A DNA stretch of 64,000 nt from Hawksworthiomyces lignivorus (Eukaryota; Ascomycota; Sordariomycetes; Ophiostomatales; Ophiostomataceae), in NCBI GenBank assembly GCA_002917075.1, contig NTMA01000140.1:1-64000 (forward strand), in the 5' to 3' direction. Under the pieces are notes generated by a model, which saw nothing but the letters and a program-made list of their open reading frames with translations, had not been told where the DNA came from and did not search any database. Made by a program: the position numbers and the translations under genes. Positions 46,301 to 57,714 of this stretch are shown here, in pieces. Position 1 is the first letter of the stretch. Each line of letters begins with the position of its first letter.

Positions 46301-49300
46301 AAGGATCTCCTGCTGCTGCCGATTCTGGTAGCGGCGCTTCAAGCTCATCAACTGGAACCGCAGCAGGGGCTTCGACGGCTGGCGTTGTTTCAGTTTCAAC
46401 AGTAGAAGCAACAGGAAGAGAGGCTGGAACTGTTGTGGCTTGCATCTCGTCGAAGCGCAGCACTGGTGAGTGCTCAGCAGCATCGTCTCCGCCTTCGACG
46501 GCTTCGCTGTCATCAACGCTGATGCTGCTGTCGCCGCTGTCAGAAACGTAGCCACTGCCATCGACCGAAGTGACCACAGGCGGGAGAGGCTCGCGGTACC
46601 GCGATGTGTTGGCCGTGTTGCGTGATAATGTTGCCGGCGAGGTTTGCTCCTTAGCTGCTGCTAAAATGGACCCAACGGCATGATCACTAGATGTGCCGAG
46701 CGTTTCGAGATGCGCGTCTCTTAGTGTCGGCGGCGGCGGCTGCGTCGTCTGTTGTATTTTCTGTGCGTCATCTATCGCCGATGGCCCAACGGGAGCAGTA
46801 TGGGCATGTGATCCCTGTGGCCGGACAAGCGCCCGCTCTTCCTGTTGAACTTGATGTGCTTTATCCCGCACGCTGCCAAAAAAGGGCAGAGCAGGTCGCG
46901 GCTTCATGATTTCATCGTCGTCCAGGCTTGCAGAAGCGCCAGCAGCCGAGTCGCCTCCTTTTTTCTTACTCCGGCCAATGTTACTAAACCATGTCCGACT
47001 CTTCGGCGGCGGATGGCTTGTGGGACTGCTGGAAGGGGGCTCAGGCGCGGCAGGCAGAGACGAGAATACTGGCGGTGCTGTCTTCTCCTGCGGAACCACG
47101 ACGGCCTTTTCATCAAAGCTCACTCGATTCGATTTCTTTCGCGCAGCCACTGACGCCGAATCATTTTGTGGGCGAGGTGGTGGGTATCCGTCGGACGCCG
47201 AGTCCGACGGCGACGCATCTCGTGGGGAGCTTGACTGTTTGAGGGCCGACTTGCGCGGCGAGATGGAACGTGGCGGTGGTGAGTGCCGCTGGACAGTCAA
47301 GCTGCTGCCCATGACGGGTGCGAAATGCGCCGTCCGCACCGGACTGTTAGACTGAGTCCTCTCCTGTGCTATGACGGCAGCTGCGGGCAGTTGCTGCTGG
47401 TACAGATGCTGTTGTGGATGGGCGGCTTGGCTCGCGCTTGGCACATCAAATCGCGTTTGTCTCGTTGGAATAGTGTCGAGACCATCCAAAGTAGTGGGAG
47501 ACTCCACATGTTGTGATTGTAACGACTGTGGATCTTGATGTCTTTGATATGGGTGTTGCTGCTCTTCTTCATGTTCGCGCTCGGGTTCTTCTCGAACAGT
47601 CGAGGGCCGCTTTGCTAGAGTCGGCCGGCCATCGTCTGCAGAATAAGACGCATCATATGTGTGCTCTTCTGGTGCGATGTGGCCTTTTATTGCGACGGGA
47701 GTCGAGGTTTGTTGCGCGGTTGCTTGGGAGACCGCCGCCAGTCCGGTTAATGAAGAGACTGAAGACGACGGAGTGGAAGTTGAAGTGGAAAGGGCCGGTA
47801 CGGGCTGGGATGGTTCCTCAAAATATCTCACAGGGACCGGTTCACCAGTAGATGTCTCTGGTAACTCATCGGACTCTGAAGATGGCGTTGGTTCTGGCGC
47901 ACTCTGCTCATGCTGCTGTTCCTGCAGCGTCTCTGCATGCTGGTAAGGCTGTGGCTGTTCCTCTTGCTGCTCTAGTTGCTGCTGCTGCTCCAGTTCTTGC
48001 TGTTGCTCTAATTGTCGCTGTTGTTCTAACCGTCGCTCTTGCTCCAGCTGATGCTGCTGCTGTAGCTGTAGCTGTTGCTCTTGCTCTCTCAGCTGCCGTT
48101 GCCGCTCTTCGAAATGCAGCTCGCTGCGCGACAACGTCGCAGCCGTCCCGTGCGGCCTTGTCATGCTGCCCTGCGCCAAATGGGAGCCGGAAAGCGAAGC
48201 GGTCGCCGTGGAGTTGTGCTGCTTTTTCCTGCGCTGCTGTTTTTGTGGTTTCTCAGCTGCATCGAGGATCGCTTGTTCCATCAGCAACTCAGCGCGGCGC
48301 ACAAAGCGGCGAGAGTTGGGATCGTACACGAGCGACTCGTCAGAGTCTGCTGGGCCAGAAGATCGGTCCGTGGCGCGGCTTGTTGAAGCGGATCGCCGGC
48401 CGGACGCAGCTGCATGTTTTTGGCGAGCGGAATGCAACTGGTTTGGTGCTCTCTCCGTGGAGGCGGACCGCGCGAACTCTCGAAGACCTGGCCTGCCATG
48501 TGTTGGGCTGGCAGGTGGAGAGGCGAGTCGCAGCCGGCTGGGATAGGAAAAGTTGATGGAGGAACTGCGGCTGCTTGGCCGCGCCTCTTCTGCGGTCGAA
48601 GAGCCATACTGGTTAATGTCCATCGGACGGTCCGCGGTGCGGACATCTGCGAGATTGCCCACAGTTGCCGGGCCAAACCAAGACACCCGACCCTCCTTCG
48701 CTTGTTTTTCTGAAGCGAGTTGCACCTGCGGCTGAACCAGGCCTAATGACGTTGCCCGGCGGTGTTGTTTTGGTCGCTGCTGTTGTGATGTGGACGCGGA
48801 TTCGCCAGTCGCTATCATGTGTTGAGGAATGCTTGGCACGGGCGGAGGCGGCTGCGCTTGGGCGTACCGACTTCCCGATGATGATGCTGCTGCTGCTGCG
48901 GCCGCGGCACCAGCGGCGCTCGCGGCATTTGAGCTGCGGTTGCTATTTGCGCTGCCGCTCGGGGAGCCTGTGGCAGCGGACCCGCCGAAGCCACGAGATC
49001 GATGCGGGCTAGGCGAGCGAAACGTTCGGTCGGTCATGGAGGTTGCCGAGGCCATCGATGACGTGCTGCCACGCCGGCGGAGTGTAGGGACAGTCGAATA
49101 AGGTGCGCTCCCACCGTCGCCTCCAGCTCCTCCTCCAATGCCCATCACACGCTTCAGAGCCGGCACAGGACTGAGAGCACGGCGCGAGCCTTGGGACGAG
49201 ATCGATGCGCTGCGGCGCATCGTCCGCTTCGTCTGGACGGCGGCGACATTGGTCGGCGGGTTCGGGAGAGCACGAAGGGCGGCAGCGGCAGCGGCGGAGG

Positions 49301-49859
49301 AGAGCTGGTACGCCGATACGGCGGCAGTCGCCGCGCTCGGGTCGACGGTAGATGCGGTGGGCGGCTGTAGCATCATTAGGGATCCATACAGGTAGCTGTC
49401 GGTGAGGAAAGGTGCAGAGGTGAGGAGGAGGTGAAGAGGTGAAGAGGTGAGGCAGGTGGCCAGATGAGAAGACACCGGGGACAACAAGAGGACGAGAGGG
49501 CATACAGGAAACAGGGAGAGGGAAAAAAGAGGAGAAAGAGGGCCACGATAGGATGTGAAAAGGCCGGATGGGGAAGAGGCGAGGCGATCTCAGTCAGGAA
49601 TCAAGGGATGGGTCAGCTTCGAAAGTCGCACCGGCGTCCTCAAGCGCCAGAAGTTGGTGGCGGGCCGGACGCACCCCGTGTCTACGTCGTGTTTCCGATT
49701 GAGATCGCGCTACTCTGGTAGAACAAAGGGCTCGTGTCTCTACTTGCGATGGGCAAAAGGGGAAGCAATGAAAGGAAATGAAAAAAAAGAAAAGAAAATA
49801 AGCCCTCGATAACTTACAACATAGGGCTTCCTGTTGGCCTTTCTGCGCAGGCCCACCAT
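43395..49859 (-). CDS. Giant Ser-rich protein, eisosome/Seg1-like
   Basis: About 2,003 residues from a 14-codon first exon (49859-49818, MVGLRRKANRKPYV) spliced over 453 nt to 49364-43395. The join gives a PPTASTVDPSAATAA stretch, then ASSAA-type SSAAAAAALRALP, PPTNVAAVQTKR and MRRSAS, an N-terminus I associate with filamentous-fungal Seg1/eisosome-type proteins, often labelled mucin-like. The rest is disordered Ser/Pro/Arg sequence with many RRxS-type phosphosites, a Gln/Glu/Leu coiled-coil stretch (encoded about 47930-48110) and acidic patches. It ends with the basic-aromatic tail KKKKFPALRRMFRLDD, a possible membrane-binding element. Role at the cell cortex is inferred from this resemblance. 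Other in-frame introns cannot be excluded. Confidence 0.7.
47930..48115. repeat. Imperfect CAG/CTG repeat tract encoding Gln/Leu/Glu coiled coil
   Basis: Degenerate LEQQ-type repeats read on the minus strand lie within the Seg1-like gene. Unit length is roughly 5-7 residues. Confidence 0.75.
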
Positions 49860-52739
49860 TGTGATGACCGCTGAGACGACGACCCAGTCGTCGTCTCTGT
49901 CTTTGTTTCTTTTTCCTGCGCCAGGAGTATAGGAAGGAATTGGGAGAGGGGGGGTGAGGATCTGTCTCTGCGCTGGCCCCTTTGTCTTTGTTTCGTGTCC
50001 GTTATGTGTCTCCCCCGGTTGTTGATTATTTTCACCAGTCTTCGCTTTTTCTCCGGTCTCTCCGTGGCGTTGCCTTATTGGGCTGGCATAAGCCCTCGAC
50101 TGACAACTTAGATTTGTCTTGTCAAGCTGAGCTCAGTCGCATGGCGTCTACGAAACGACATGTTGCTGGATTTTGGATGAGACGATTGGGAGATGAGGAC
50201 GAAACAAGGCGATAAGGTAGAGAGAGGATGGATTGGGAGGGTATGGGTGAATATGCGAATGGGTCGATGGCGGACGGATGTGTGTGCGACCTGGCCAGAA
50301 CGCGAGTCCTGGACAGAAAAAAAAAAGGTGACGACACGAGCTAAGCTGGCAAGGAAAGAAAGAGGGAATTAGGGAAAGTACGAAAGAGCGACTAGGCCTT
50401 CCGTCGCACTTGCCGTCCCCAGTCTGTGGAAATTCCGCATAACTACTGAGTATTCATAGAGTGAATCGCAGCTGCCTTCAGCTGGCTAGCACAGAAAAAG
50501 TTGGCAGCCGTAGGGAAAGGAAGTGGAGCCCGCTAATTTGACTCCAGGTAGTGACGATTAGTGGACGAATTCACAACACAATATACGTAGTTATGCATGC
50601 CGTAAGTAAGCTCCAAGTAAAATTTATGTATATATGTACCAACGCAAAATAGCTGTTACTGCCAAGCAGGATGACTCCTTACCACCAAACCGCCCACAGC
50701 CCAAGAGGGACGAGGGGAGTTTCTCTCTTGTTTTCGCACAACAGGTACGCTGACTGTTCGCCACTGACCACGCTGGTCGCACTCGTGCCTTGCTAGCAGA
50801 AATCGCATCATGTACATATGGGGCTTCGGCATTTCTCGACTGCGTGCAAAGGAATACTTCCATGCCCAATCTGATATGCAATATTCTTGGTACCTGAACT
50901 ACTCCTTACAATATACATAATTCAAGGTCTCTCTGTATCTCTGTATGTAATTTAGGGCAGCTATGCGCATGTGGAAGTAGTCTACACCGAGAGTCTGTGG
51001 AGGCCAAATGCAGAGACATGCACTCTCCGATCTTCTTTGCTGTCATTTCCTGTCTCTGATTGACTAAGATCCTCCTTGCGCGCCGTCTCCTCTTAGATAA
51101 GGGCGACGTGCAGGCACTTCCTCTCCCAGCTTGCCGTCCCAGATGGCGCTCACACTGCAGCCCACTCGTTCCCTCCACCCAACGACGCTCTGTCGTCACG
51201 ATGGCCCGCCCTAGGCTGCAGAGCTAGATGCAACCACCTGTGCTAAGAGTTCATTGTGTTGCAGCCCTTTCCGGAGAATATCGATCAGATAGGTGGACCC
51301 GAAAAAGTGCACCACAAGCAGGCATAGAAAACCCTTTAGGGCTTCGCAGTCACAGGTTTCTCAAATGTGAGACCATGTCTTTCGCATCCTTGCCGTACCT
51401 TTGAATTAAGATGGTTTATTCTCTCTCGCAGAAAAGCGGCCTTTAGGCGGTCTATAATAACTAACAAATCACCGGTCGCTACGCGGCCGTTCCTGCTAAG
51501 GCGAGAGGAGCCGGATGCCTCCTTCGCTGTGTGCATTTTACGGATAAGCCCCACTTTTCGGTGGGTGTTCTCAGTTTTGCCAGCTTCCCCATTTTGAGAC
51601 TTAGCGCTGCTCTACCGTAGACAAAACTACGTCATAACCTCTTTTTATGCTCTCTGCGATTCGTTGGTTGTCCCGCGGCTTCACTGAAGCCACAGACGGG
51701 CCGGCGTTCAGTGTGAGTCCTCGTGTTTATGCCCCTAGCGCTGTAGTGTCACTTTTTTTTTTCTTCCTCTCGTTATTGAATCAAGCAGGGTATCGAGGGT
51801 ATTTGAATTCCATCTGGTGTTTGCTGGTGGCTTGACTCTCTTGTAACACCGCTTCTGTGTAGGTGGCACCGTGTCTTGGTTGGCGGATGGCACCCACGTA
51901 GAACTATTAATGTCTCTCTCATGAGGATTGGGCCATGGTAGCGAGTCCAATCCTACCTACCTCACAATACTTGCAGAAACACTTATTGGTCAACGCGTGA
52001 CACGAGCTGCTTTGAAAGATCACCAGGACAGCAGCGACTGTTACGAAACACTAAACGTCAAATCTCTATGTCGAAACAAGTAAGGCGAGATGGCAGAAGC
52101 AGCAGGGCTGCGATTAGCAACTAGACAGCCTTCACTACTCTAAACAAAAGTTGGCGTTGGAGAGTCGCCGACAAATTGTGACCAGCATCTGAGTTCCATC
52201 CTTGATTACACACAAAAAGCCTGGACGATCAAGCACAGAGGATCGTCGGCATTTCAAAATAAACACAGGAGACCAGCGAATATGCAAGAATTGAGTAGTA
52301 TGGATGCTCGATATAGCTAAACACGGGCTAGAGACTGTATGAAGAAAGCAGAATGGGGCATGGGGCAGGGGGCAGGGGATAGGGGGAGCGTAGGAGAAGC
52401 GGGGGAGGCGCAAAATGAATATGGAAAGCAGGTAACAACATGAGCGCGAAAGTGTGAGGTGGGCAATGTGCAGCGAAATACTGCTGCCATTTGGCCGCCT
52501 CGTCCTTCCCTCTCCATCGGAGCCTTTGGCCATCTAGACTGTCTCGTGTGAATAACATTTGAGGCCGGTTATCTGCGCTCGCTGGCAATGCTTTCCTCGG
52601 GAGAACCGACGACAACGATGGATTCGTCGAAACCTGCGTCTAGTAAAATGGCCGTTGGAAGCCAAGCGACTCTGGAAGAGCTGCCGTGCCTGTAAGCTGC
52701 AATAGACAAAATGCGCAGTTGTTCGAGCAAGTGACTCTC
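49860..52739. other. 2.9-kb intergenic region
   Basis: This lies between the 5' end of the Seg1-like gene and the 3' end of the next minus-strand gene. The left part should carry the Seg1-like promoter. No frame shows a recognisable domain or splice-consistent gene. Confidence 0.55.
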
Positions 52740-54677
52740 CTAGCTATTTAGCACCGATTGCTGGTTTCTGTCTGCTGTCGGCGGTTCGCCTTCCGCTATT
52801 GACGTGATCGAGTCTCCTGTTCGGTCGCCGAGGCTGGCGTTCTCTTCGAAATCGGCCCTGCTCCGAAATACAAAGTCCGCCCCCTCGTCCCCGCCGCCGT
52901 CGTCTTCATAGCTGTCGCCGGCGAGAGCATCGTCCTGCGGCTGGCTGTCCGTCAAGCTCCCGTTCTTTGCTGGCGCTCCGGCTCGGGAAGCCTTCCTTCC
53001 CTTGCGAGCACGAGCCTTCGCCTTGTCAAGCAGTCGCTGCCGCCTCTCCGCTTCGAGGCGCTTCTTGCGCTCTTTCATCTCAAATGATCGGATCAGAAAG
53101 CGCGGCTTGTAGCCACTGATGTTTTCAAATTCGCAAAAGGGACAAATATATAAATCGTCAGTCGTAGGGTTGATGGCGTTCTGCTCTTGCTGAAGGCGTC
53201 TTCGCTCTCTTGCCTGCCTGTCCAGCTCTTGGCTGATCTTGCTGCGGCCCTTCTTCTTCCTGCCTTGTTTCGTTCGGCTACCATCGGCACCTCCGGGAGA
53301 TCCGCTCCCACCAGACGATGCGGTCGATCCGCCGTGCTGCCTGGCATCAATGTCTCGCACGGCACCCATATCGGAGTTCTGGCCTCCGCGTCGCCCTTGG
53401 TTCCAATAAGATGAGCTTGGGGGTATTTTCGGATCCGATCCAGGCCACGTTAGGTTTCCTGGCACCTGTGAAGTACATGTAAACGTAAATTGAGCGGATG
53501 CTGGCGTTGCTGTTGCAGATTGTTGCGGGTGAGGGAGTCCTGCGTTTTCTTGCCCTCGTGAGGCCTGCTTTTCAGCGTTGGCGATGGCGTTCGAAATAAT
53601 GCCTGCATGACCGCCCTGGGCGAGGGCTGTGTCGGGCTCTGATGTGATTTTGTGGTCAGCAAACGAAACAAGACGAGTACCAGAGACAAAACTAATGTGC
53701 CTTGTATGTATAAATAAATATAAATAAATGCGATAGACCGGGGAGCAGGTATATATTTATTGGCACCCCACCAGTGCTGCTTTGGAACCAAAAAGGGAAG
53801 GAAGGGAAGGAAGGGAAGGAAGGGAACGAGGGAAAGTTTAGAATGTCAAAAAATTGCAACTGCACCATCGAGACATACCTGGTTGAGTAGGCCATGGAGG
53901 ACGCAGCTTTCCATATCTGCCCGCCCAGTTGCTCCCTGCATCTGACAGAGGATGCAGAGGAGCCCTGCCGCTTCGACTTCGGCCATAGCGTCCTCGTCCC
54001 GGGCCGGAAATGCCTGGAGACCCCGAAACAAAGCTCGCCGGCCCAGAATAGGTTGTCGAGGAGGGGCTGCCGCCAAAGCTCTCGTCGTGTGTGTTGGTAG
54101 AGGATCCCGACGAGGCCGAGAGGAGATCGGTCGACGTATAACTGCCGGAATGCGGTATGTCGCCGGCGGATGGGATTTTCCTCTTCTTTTTGTTGTTTGT
54201 GTTCTCGAATGACTCATATCCATCTACCGATGATGCCGTCGACGGTATGGTTTGGTGACTCTCCGGCGGAGAGGGGTTTAGCAGCTGTGGGGGGCGAGCT
54301 GAGCGGCTGCCCAGCCGAATTCCTCGGGAGGCGCCGCCTGGCCCCTCATCCTCGCTATCACGACGCGTCTGCGAATTGCCAACTACATTCTGGCCCGGCC
54401 CGGACGACATTGCCGGCGTCGTTGTCAGAGCGGCGGGCGCTGCCGCGGCTGCTGTGGACTCCGTCATGCCTCGACCTGCCAAGATCGTCCTTTCGACAGT
54501 TGCCGCTTCATCCTTCAGGTTGTAGGGATAGTAGAACAGGGGCGTCCCAGAAACGTTGGCGGGGGGGTACTTTATGGACTCGGCAACGTCTGGAGACAGC
54601 CGTTCTCGAAGTCGACGTTTCGGGAGCGGATGGATCAACCGGTCTGGGAAGACGGACGAGATCGTTTCAGGAGACAT
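52740..54677 (-). CDS. Conserved uncharacterised fungal protein with CPFCEFE motif
   Basis: 565 residues from exons 54677-53879 and 53638-52740 (240-nt intron). I recognise no named domain. The N-terminus (MSPETISSVFPDRLIHPLPKR, then RLRERLSPDVAESIKYPP and LFYYPYN) and the C-terminal block (DDLYICPFCEFENISGYKPR, LIRSFEMKERKKRLEAERRQ, LLDKAKARARKGRK) read as conserved islands. They are separated by about 300 Ser/Gly/Pro-rich residues. A single CxxC pair followed by a long basic amphipathic helix suggests a nucleic-acid-binding or chromatin protein, but this is a guess. The first in-frame ATG (54677) opens the conserved N-terminus. The intron carries a GAAGG minisatellite. Confidence 0.78.
53793..53826. 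repeat. GAAGG/GGAAGGGAA minisatellite inside an intron
   Basis: About seven GAAGG-like units lie in the 240-nt intron of the uncharacterised gene. Read on the transcribed strand it is a TTCC-rich polypyrimidine tract. Confidence 0.85.
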
Positions 54678-54911
54678 AGTATGGCCGAATTCTGCGAGAA
54701 AACAAGTTCAGCATCATGGACCGGTCAAAGAACAAAGCCAATGATCCAGGAAATCAGGCAAGGAGCAGAAATTGCGCTCTGCCGTCGATGCTGCGGCAGG
54801 AGCCCCAACATGGAGAAGACAGTCATGATTTGACCACAATCTTTCATCCAGTGATTGGCTGTCTTTGCTATCCTTGTTTGTGCACTGTCTCATGGCAAAT
54901 GCCTAGACGAG

Positions 54912-54962
54912 ACACACACACACACACACACGAACGCAGACACGCGCGCACGCACACACACA
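54912..54962. repeat. Interrupted (CA)n microsatellite
   Basis: Two CA arrays are separated by about 20 bp containing CG alternation. Confidence 0.9.
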
Positions 54963-56879
54963 GATGGCACAAGAAAAGACGAGACAATGAAAAGGCTGGA
55001 CACAAAGAGGAAGAGCCATGTCACCCGCAAGAAAAGCTGGTGAAAGGAAGAGAAGTAGCCATACCCATCACATCGCCTCAGTCTCTTTCCACGACTACCG
55101 CATGTATGTTGGATGTACTGGTGAAACCGTATACGGATCCTTCGTCGGTCGTCTAGAAGTAAGAGCGGCGGTCGGTATGAGATATTTACAACGGATAGAC
55201 GTTCACGGGCCGAGACGATCGTCAGAAAATGGGGGACCACGCCGGTAGAGAATTTCTAAACAAAATTGTGAATTTCTGCCCAACGAGAGAAGACAAATAT
55301 ATTTGACGAGGTGAGCAAGGCAGGGAGGACCGCTGACGGAATCATATGCAAGGAGAGAGGGAACACGTCGGTCCGCTTGGAAGTCAAAGAGAAAAGCTAT
55401 GCTTAGGGGTCGGGTGGACAAGGGGAGACGTTGCAGCCGCAGCCGAGACACTCGAGGCGTCTCTGTCCCGGCAGTCCCTACTCCGTAGACACGGGATGCA
55501 AAGGGGCGGGAACCGAGCTGCAGGCCGACGGAGGGGAATTGAGCAGAGAGGAGAGAGGAAAGATGCAGAGGTGTTCACGAATGGTGCTCTCGGAACGGGT
55601 TGGGCCGACTGGAGAGGGGAAGCTAGTGCGGCGAGATTGAAGTCGTCGGATTCTTGGTCACCCACCTCGTCCACAGATTTTGCTCGAGGCCACACGCACA
55701 CAAAGCACACGGCAATGGGTAAGGGACACGGCCGACGTTGCGAGGAGAGCCGAGGTCCAAAAAGAACGAGGCAAAAGATATTCAAAGTCTATGGTCGTGA
55801 AGGAGAAAAGAAGCAGAAGCAAGGCAAAACAACAAGCAGAAGCTAAACAAAGAATGTTCCTGGACACAGAAGGTAGACAATTTCCAAGACTCTGCGCAGG
55901 AAAGGAAAAACCGCTGATGTGGCAAGGACTTTTCACTGTGTGATTGCTAATTGCCTGCGGCGTCGATTTGATACAGACGGTCTAGGGAGAACGTGCCACA
56001 TCCTAAGTCGCAGACCAAGGGCCTAAGGGCCAGGGTTACCTAAGCAGGACAGGGCTTCAAGCCACGGGACCTGCGAATGGGAGAGAGGGGGCGAGTTATC
56101 CGTCCAGCACATATTTTATCTTATCTCATATCGTCTCAGCATTGGCGGAGCTGTGGAATTAAGAAAAAAATAGCGCTTCTTGATTGGATTAAAAGAGTGG
56201 GAATCAAATTTGCTGGAGACGACCAGCCGTCTGGCCTGCGACAAAATTCGCAGCGCTTTTACGGCGATATTGATTGTACCACTCTACACCTGACAAGCTT
56301 CGAGCACAGGAGCGCGTCTGGGCAAGAGAAGATCCAGGAGAAGAGAAAGCGAGACAAGAGAAAATGCATTGAAGCTAGGGGAATGCCGGGCACTTTGCAT
56401 CGCCAATGGCCAGACAGCCAAAATGCGTCGCGGGAAGCTTCGGCGTAAAGTCCTGCATACGACAGGTTCTGGGAGTGCTTGGCAGGCTACAAGACGCAGT
56501 GGCGACGGCATCCGCAGTGACGAAGAAAGCTTTGAGCATAGAGCTTCCGGGGCGCGCATATATAGATATCTAACACATGTCTTACAGGACATATACAATA
56601 GATTGATGGAATAAACCGAGACATTAAACATTAAACATTAAACCGACACAAGGAGAAAGCACGACTCGGTTTCCTCTGTTGTTCCCCGCACCAGATGAGA
56701 GAAGAGAGCAGAAGGAAGGAAGGGACCAAGGGCCAGGAGGAGGAGGAGGAAGGCGCAGGAAAAAAGTTAGGCGTGCTTCGGGGCGCGGAAAGCGCGACAT
56801 GTACCTCTTGCATGCATGCCGCGCTTAAAGATACATTGGTACGGAGTAACTACGAGTACCTAGCACAGGTACCCTGCCT

Positions 56880-57714
56880 TTGTCAGTTGCTCTTTCCCTT
56901 CGCCTTTGGCTTGAACCGAGCGGAGACCCACATCTGTCGGTCGTCTCTTCCCCATAGTGCTTTGCTGGTGGTGCTCCTAGTTGCTAGTAATTGCTGCGAC
57001 TTGCTGGTTATTGGCGCTCCGAAAAAAGCAGCCGCCAGTTTTTTTTCCTCCCACTCTACTGTGCTCCTTCCTCCGCGCCGTCGCCTCGCTCTCTCTTGTC
57101 TCCTCCTCTCCTTCCTTCCCTCTCTTTTGCTTCGCCCTCCCTCTTCTTTCTCGCTACCTTTCTCTCTCCCCTCGTTTCTCTCTCTTTGCTTTCGTTTTTC
57201 CTTTCTCACGATAGCTTCACCTCCCAATTCCACTTTGCATTACTACCTAGCCTGCTTCCTTCTTCTTTTCCAAAGTCAGTTAGCTTCTCCCCCCCCCCCG
57301 AGTCATGGTTCCTAGCCACTTCGCCGCTCTCAAGTCCTCTCTCTCGCGATTGTGATTCGGTCTCCCCCTCAAGTCGACGCCGACTCTCTTCGATCTCTTC
57401 GACTTCTCTAAAACCTCTCTTGAAACTTTTTACTGCAGGCGGCCTTCGGTTTGCCCGGCCTCCGACTTCGTCGCTCTCGTCGTCGCACAACGCACTTAAG
57501 ATCCCTGTCGGTGATTTTCTGCGTGCGAGCTTCCGCCACGAAACCCCAAACCAGCGACACAGTCTGCCCACCACACACTAGCTTCTATCATCTATTCTGC
57601 TTCAGGGGATCTCGAGTATCGGCAACAAATCTCTCTCCTCGATACCCTCCTCCCTCTCTTTAATCTCCTCTCTTCCCTCTCGCCTTTCTATTCGATCGCC
57701 GGCCGCCGCCAGTA
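56880..57714 (+). promoter_or_regulatory. Pyrimidine-rich 5' leader of the Cti6-like gene
   Basis: Over 800 bp dominated by CT on the sense strand immediately before the ATG, as is common in filamentous-fungal core promoters and 5' UTRs. Exact transcription start not determinable. Confidence 0.5.

Larger units (their letters stand above)
54678..57714. other. 3.0-kb divergent intergenic region
   Basis: This is shared by the uncharacterised gene (-) and the Cti6-like gene (+). The left half (about 55.3-55.9 kb) is purine-rich on the plus strand. The right half (about 56.9-57.7 kb) is strongly pyrimidine-rich, mirroring the two transcription directions. It contains interrupted (CA)n at 54912-54962 and two TACGGAGTA elements (55479, 56840). 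No gene seen. Confidence 0.6.

Noticed and set aside
51735..51950. Minus-strand peptide TRWNSNTLDTLLD resembling hAT transposase
   Set aside because: A single short match, with no continuation in any frame and no terminal inverted repeats seen.
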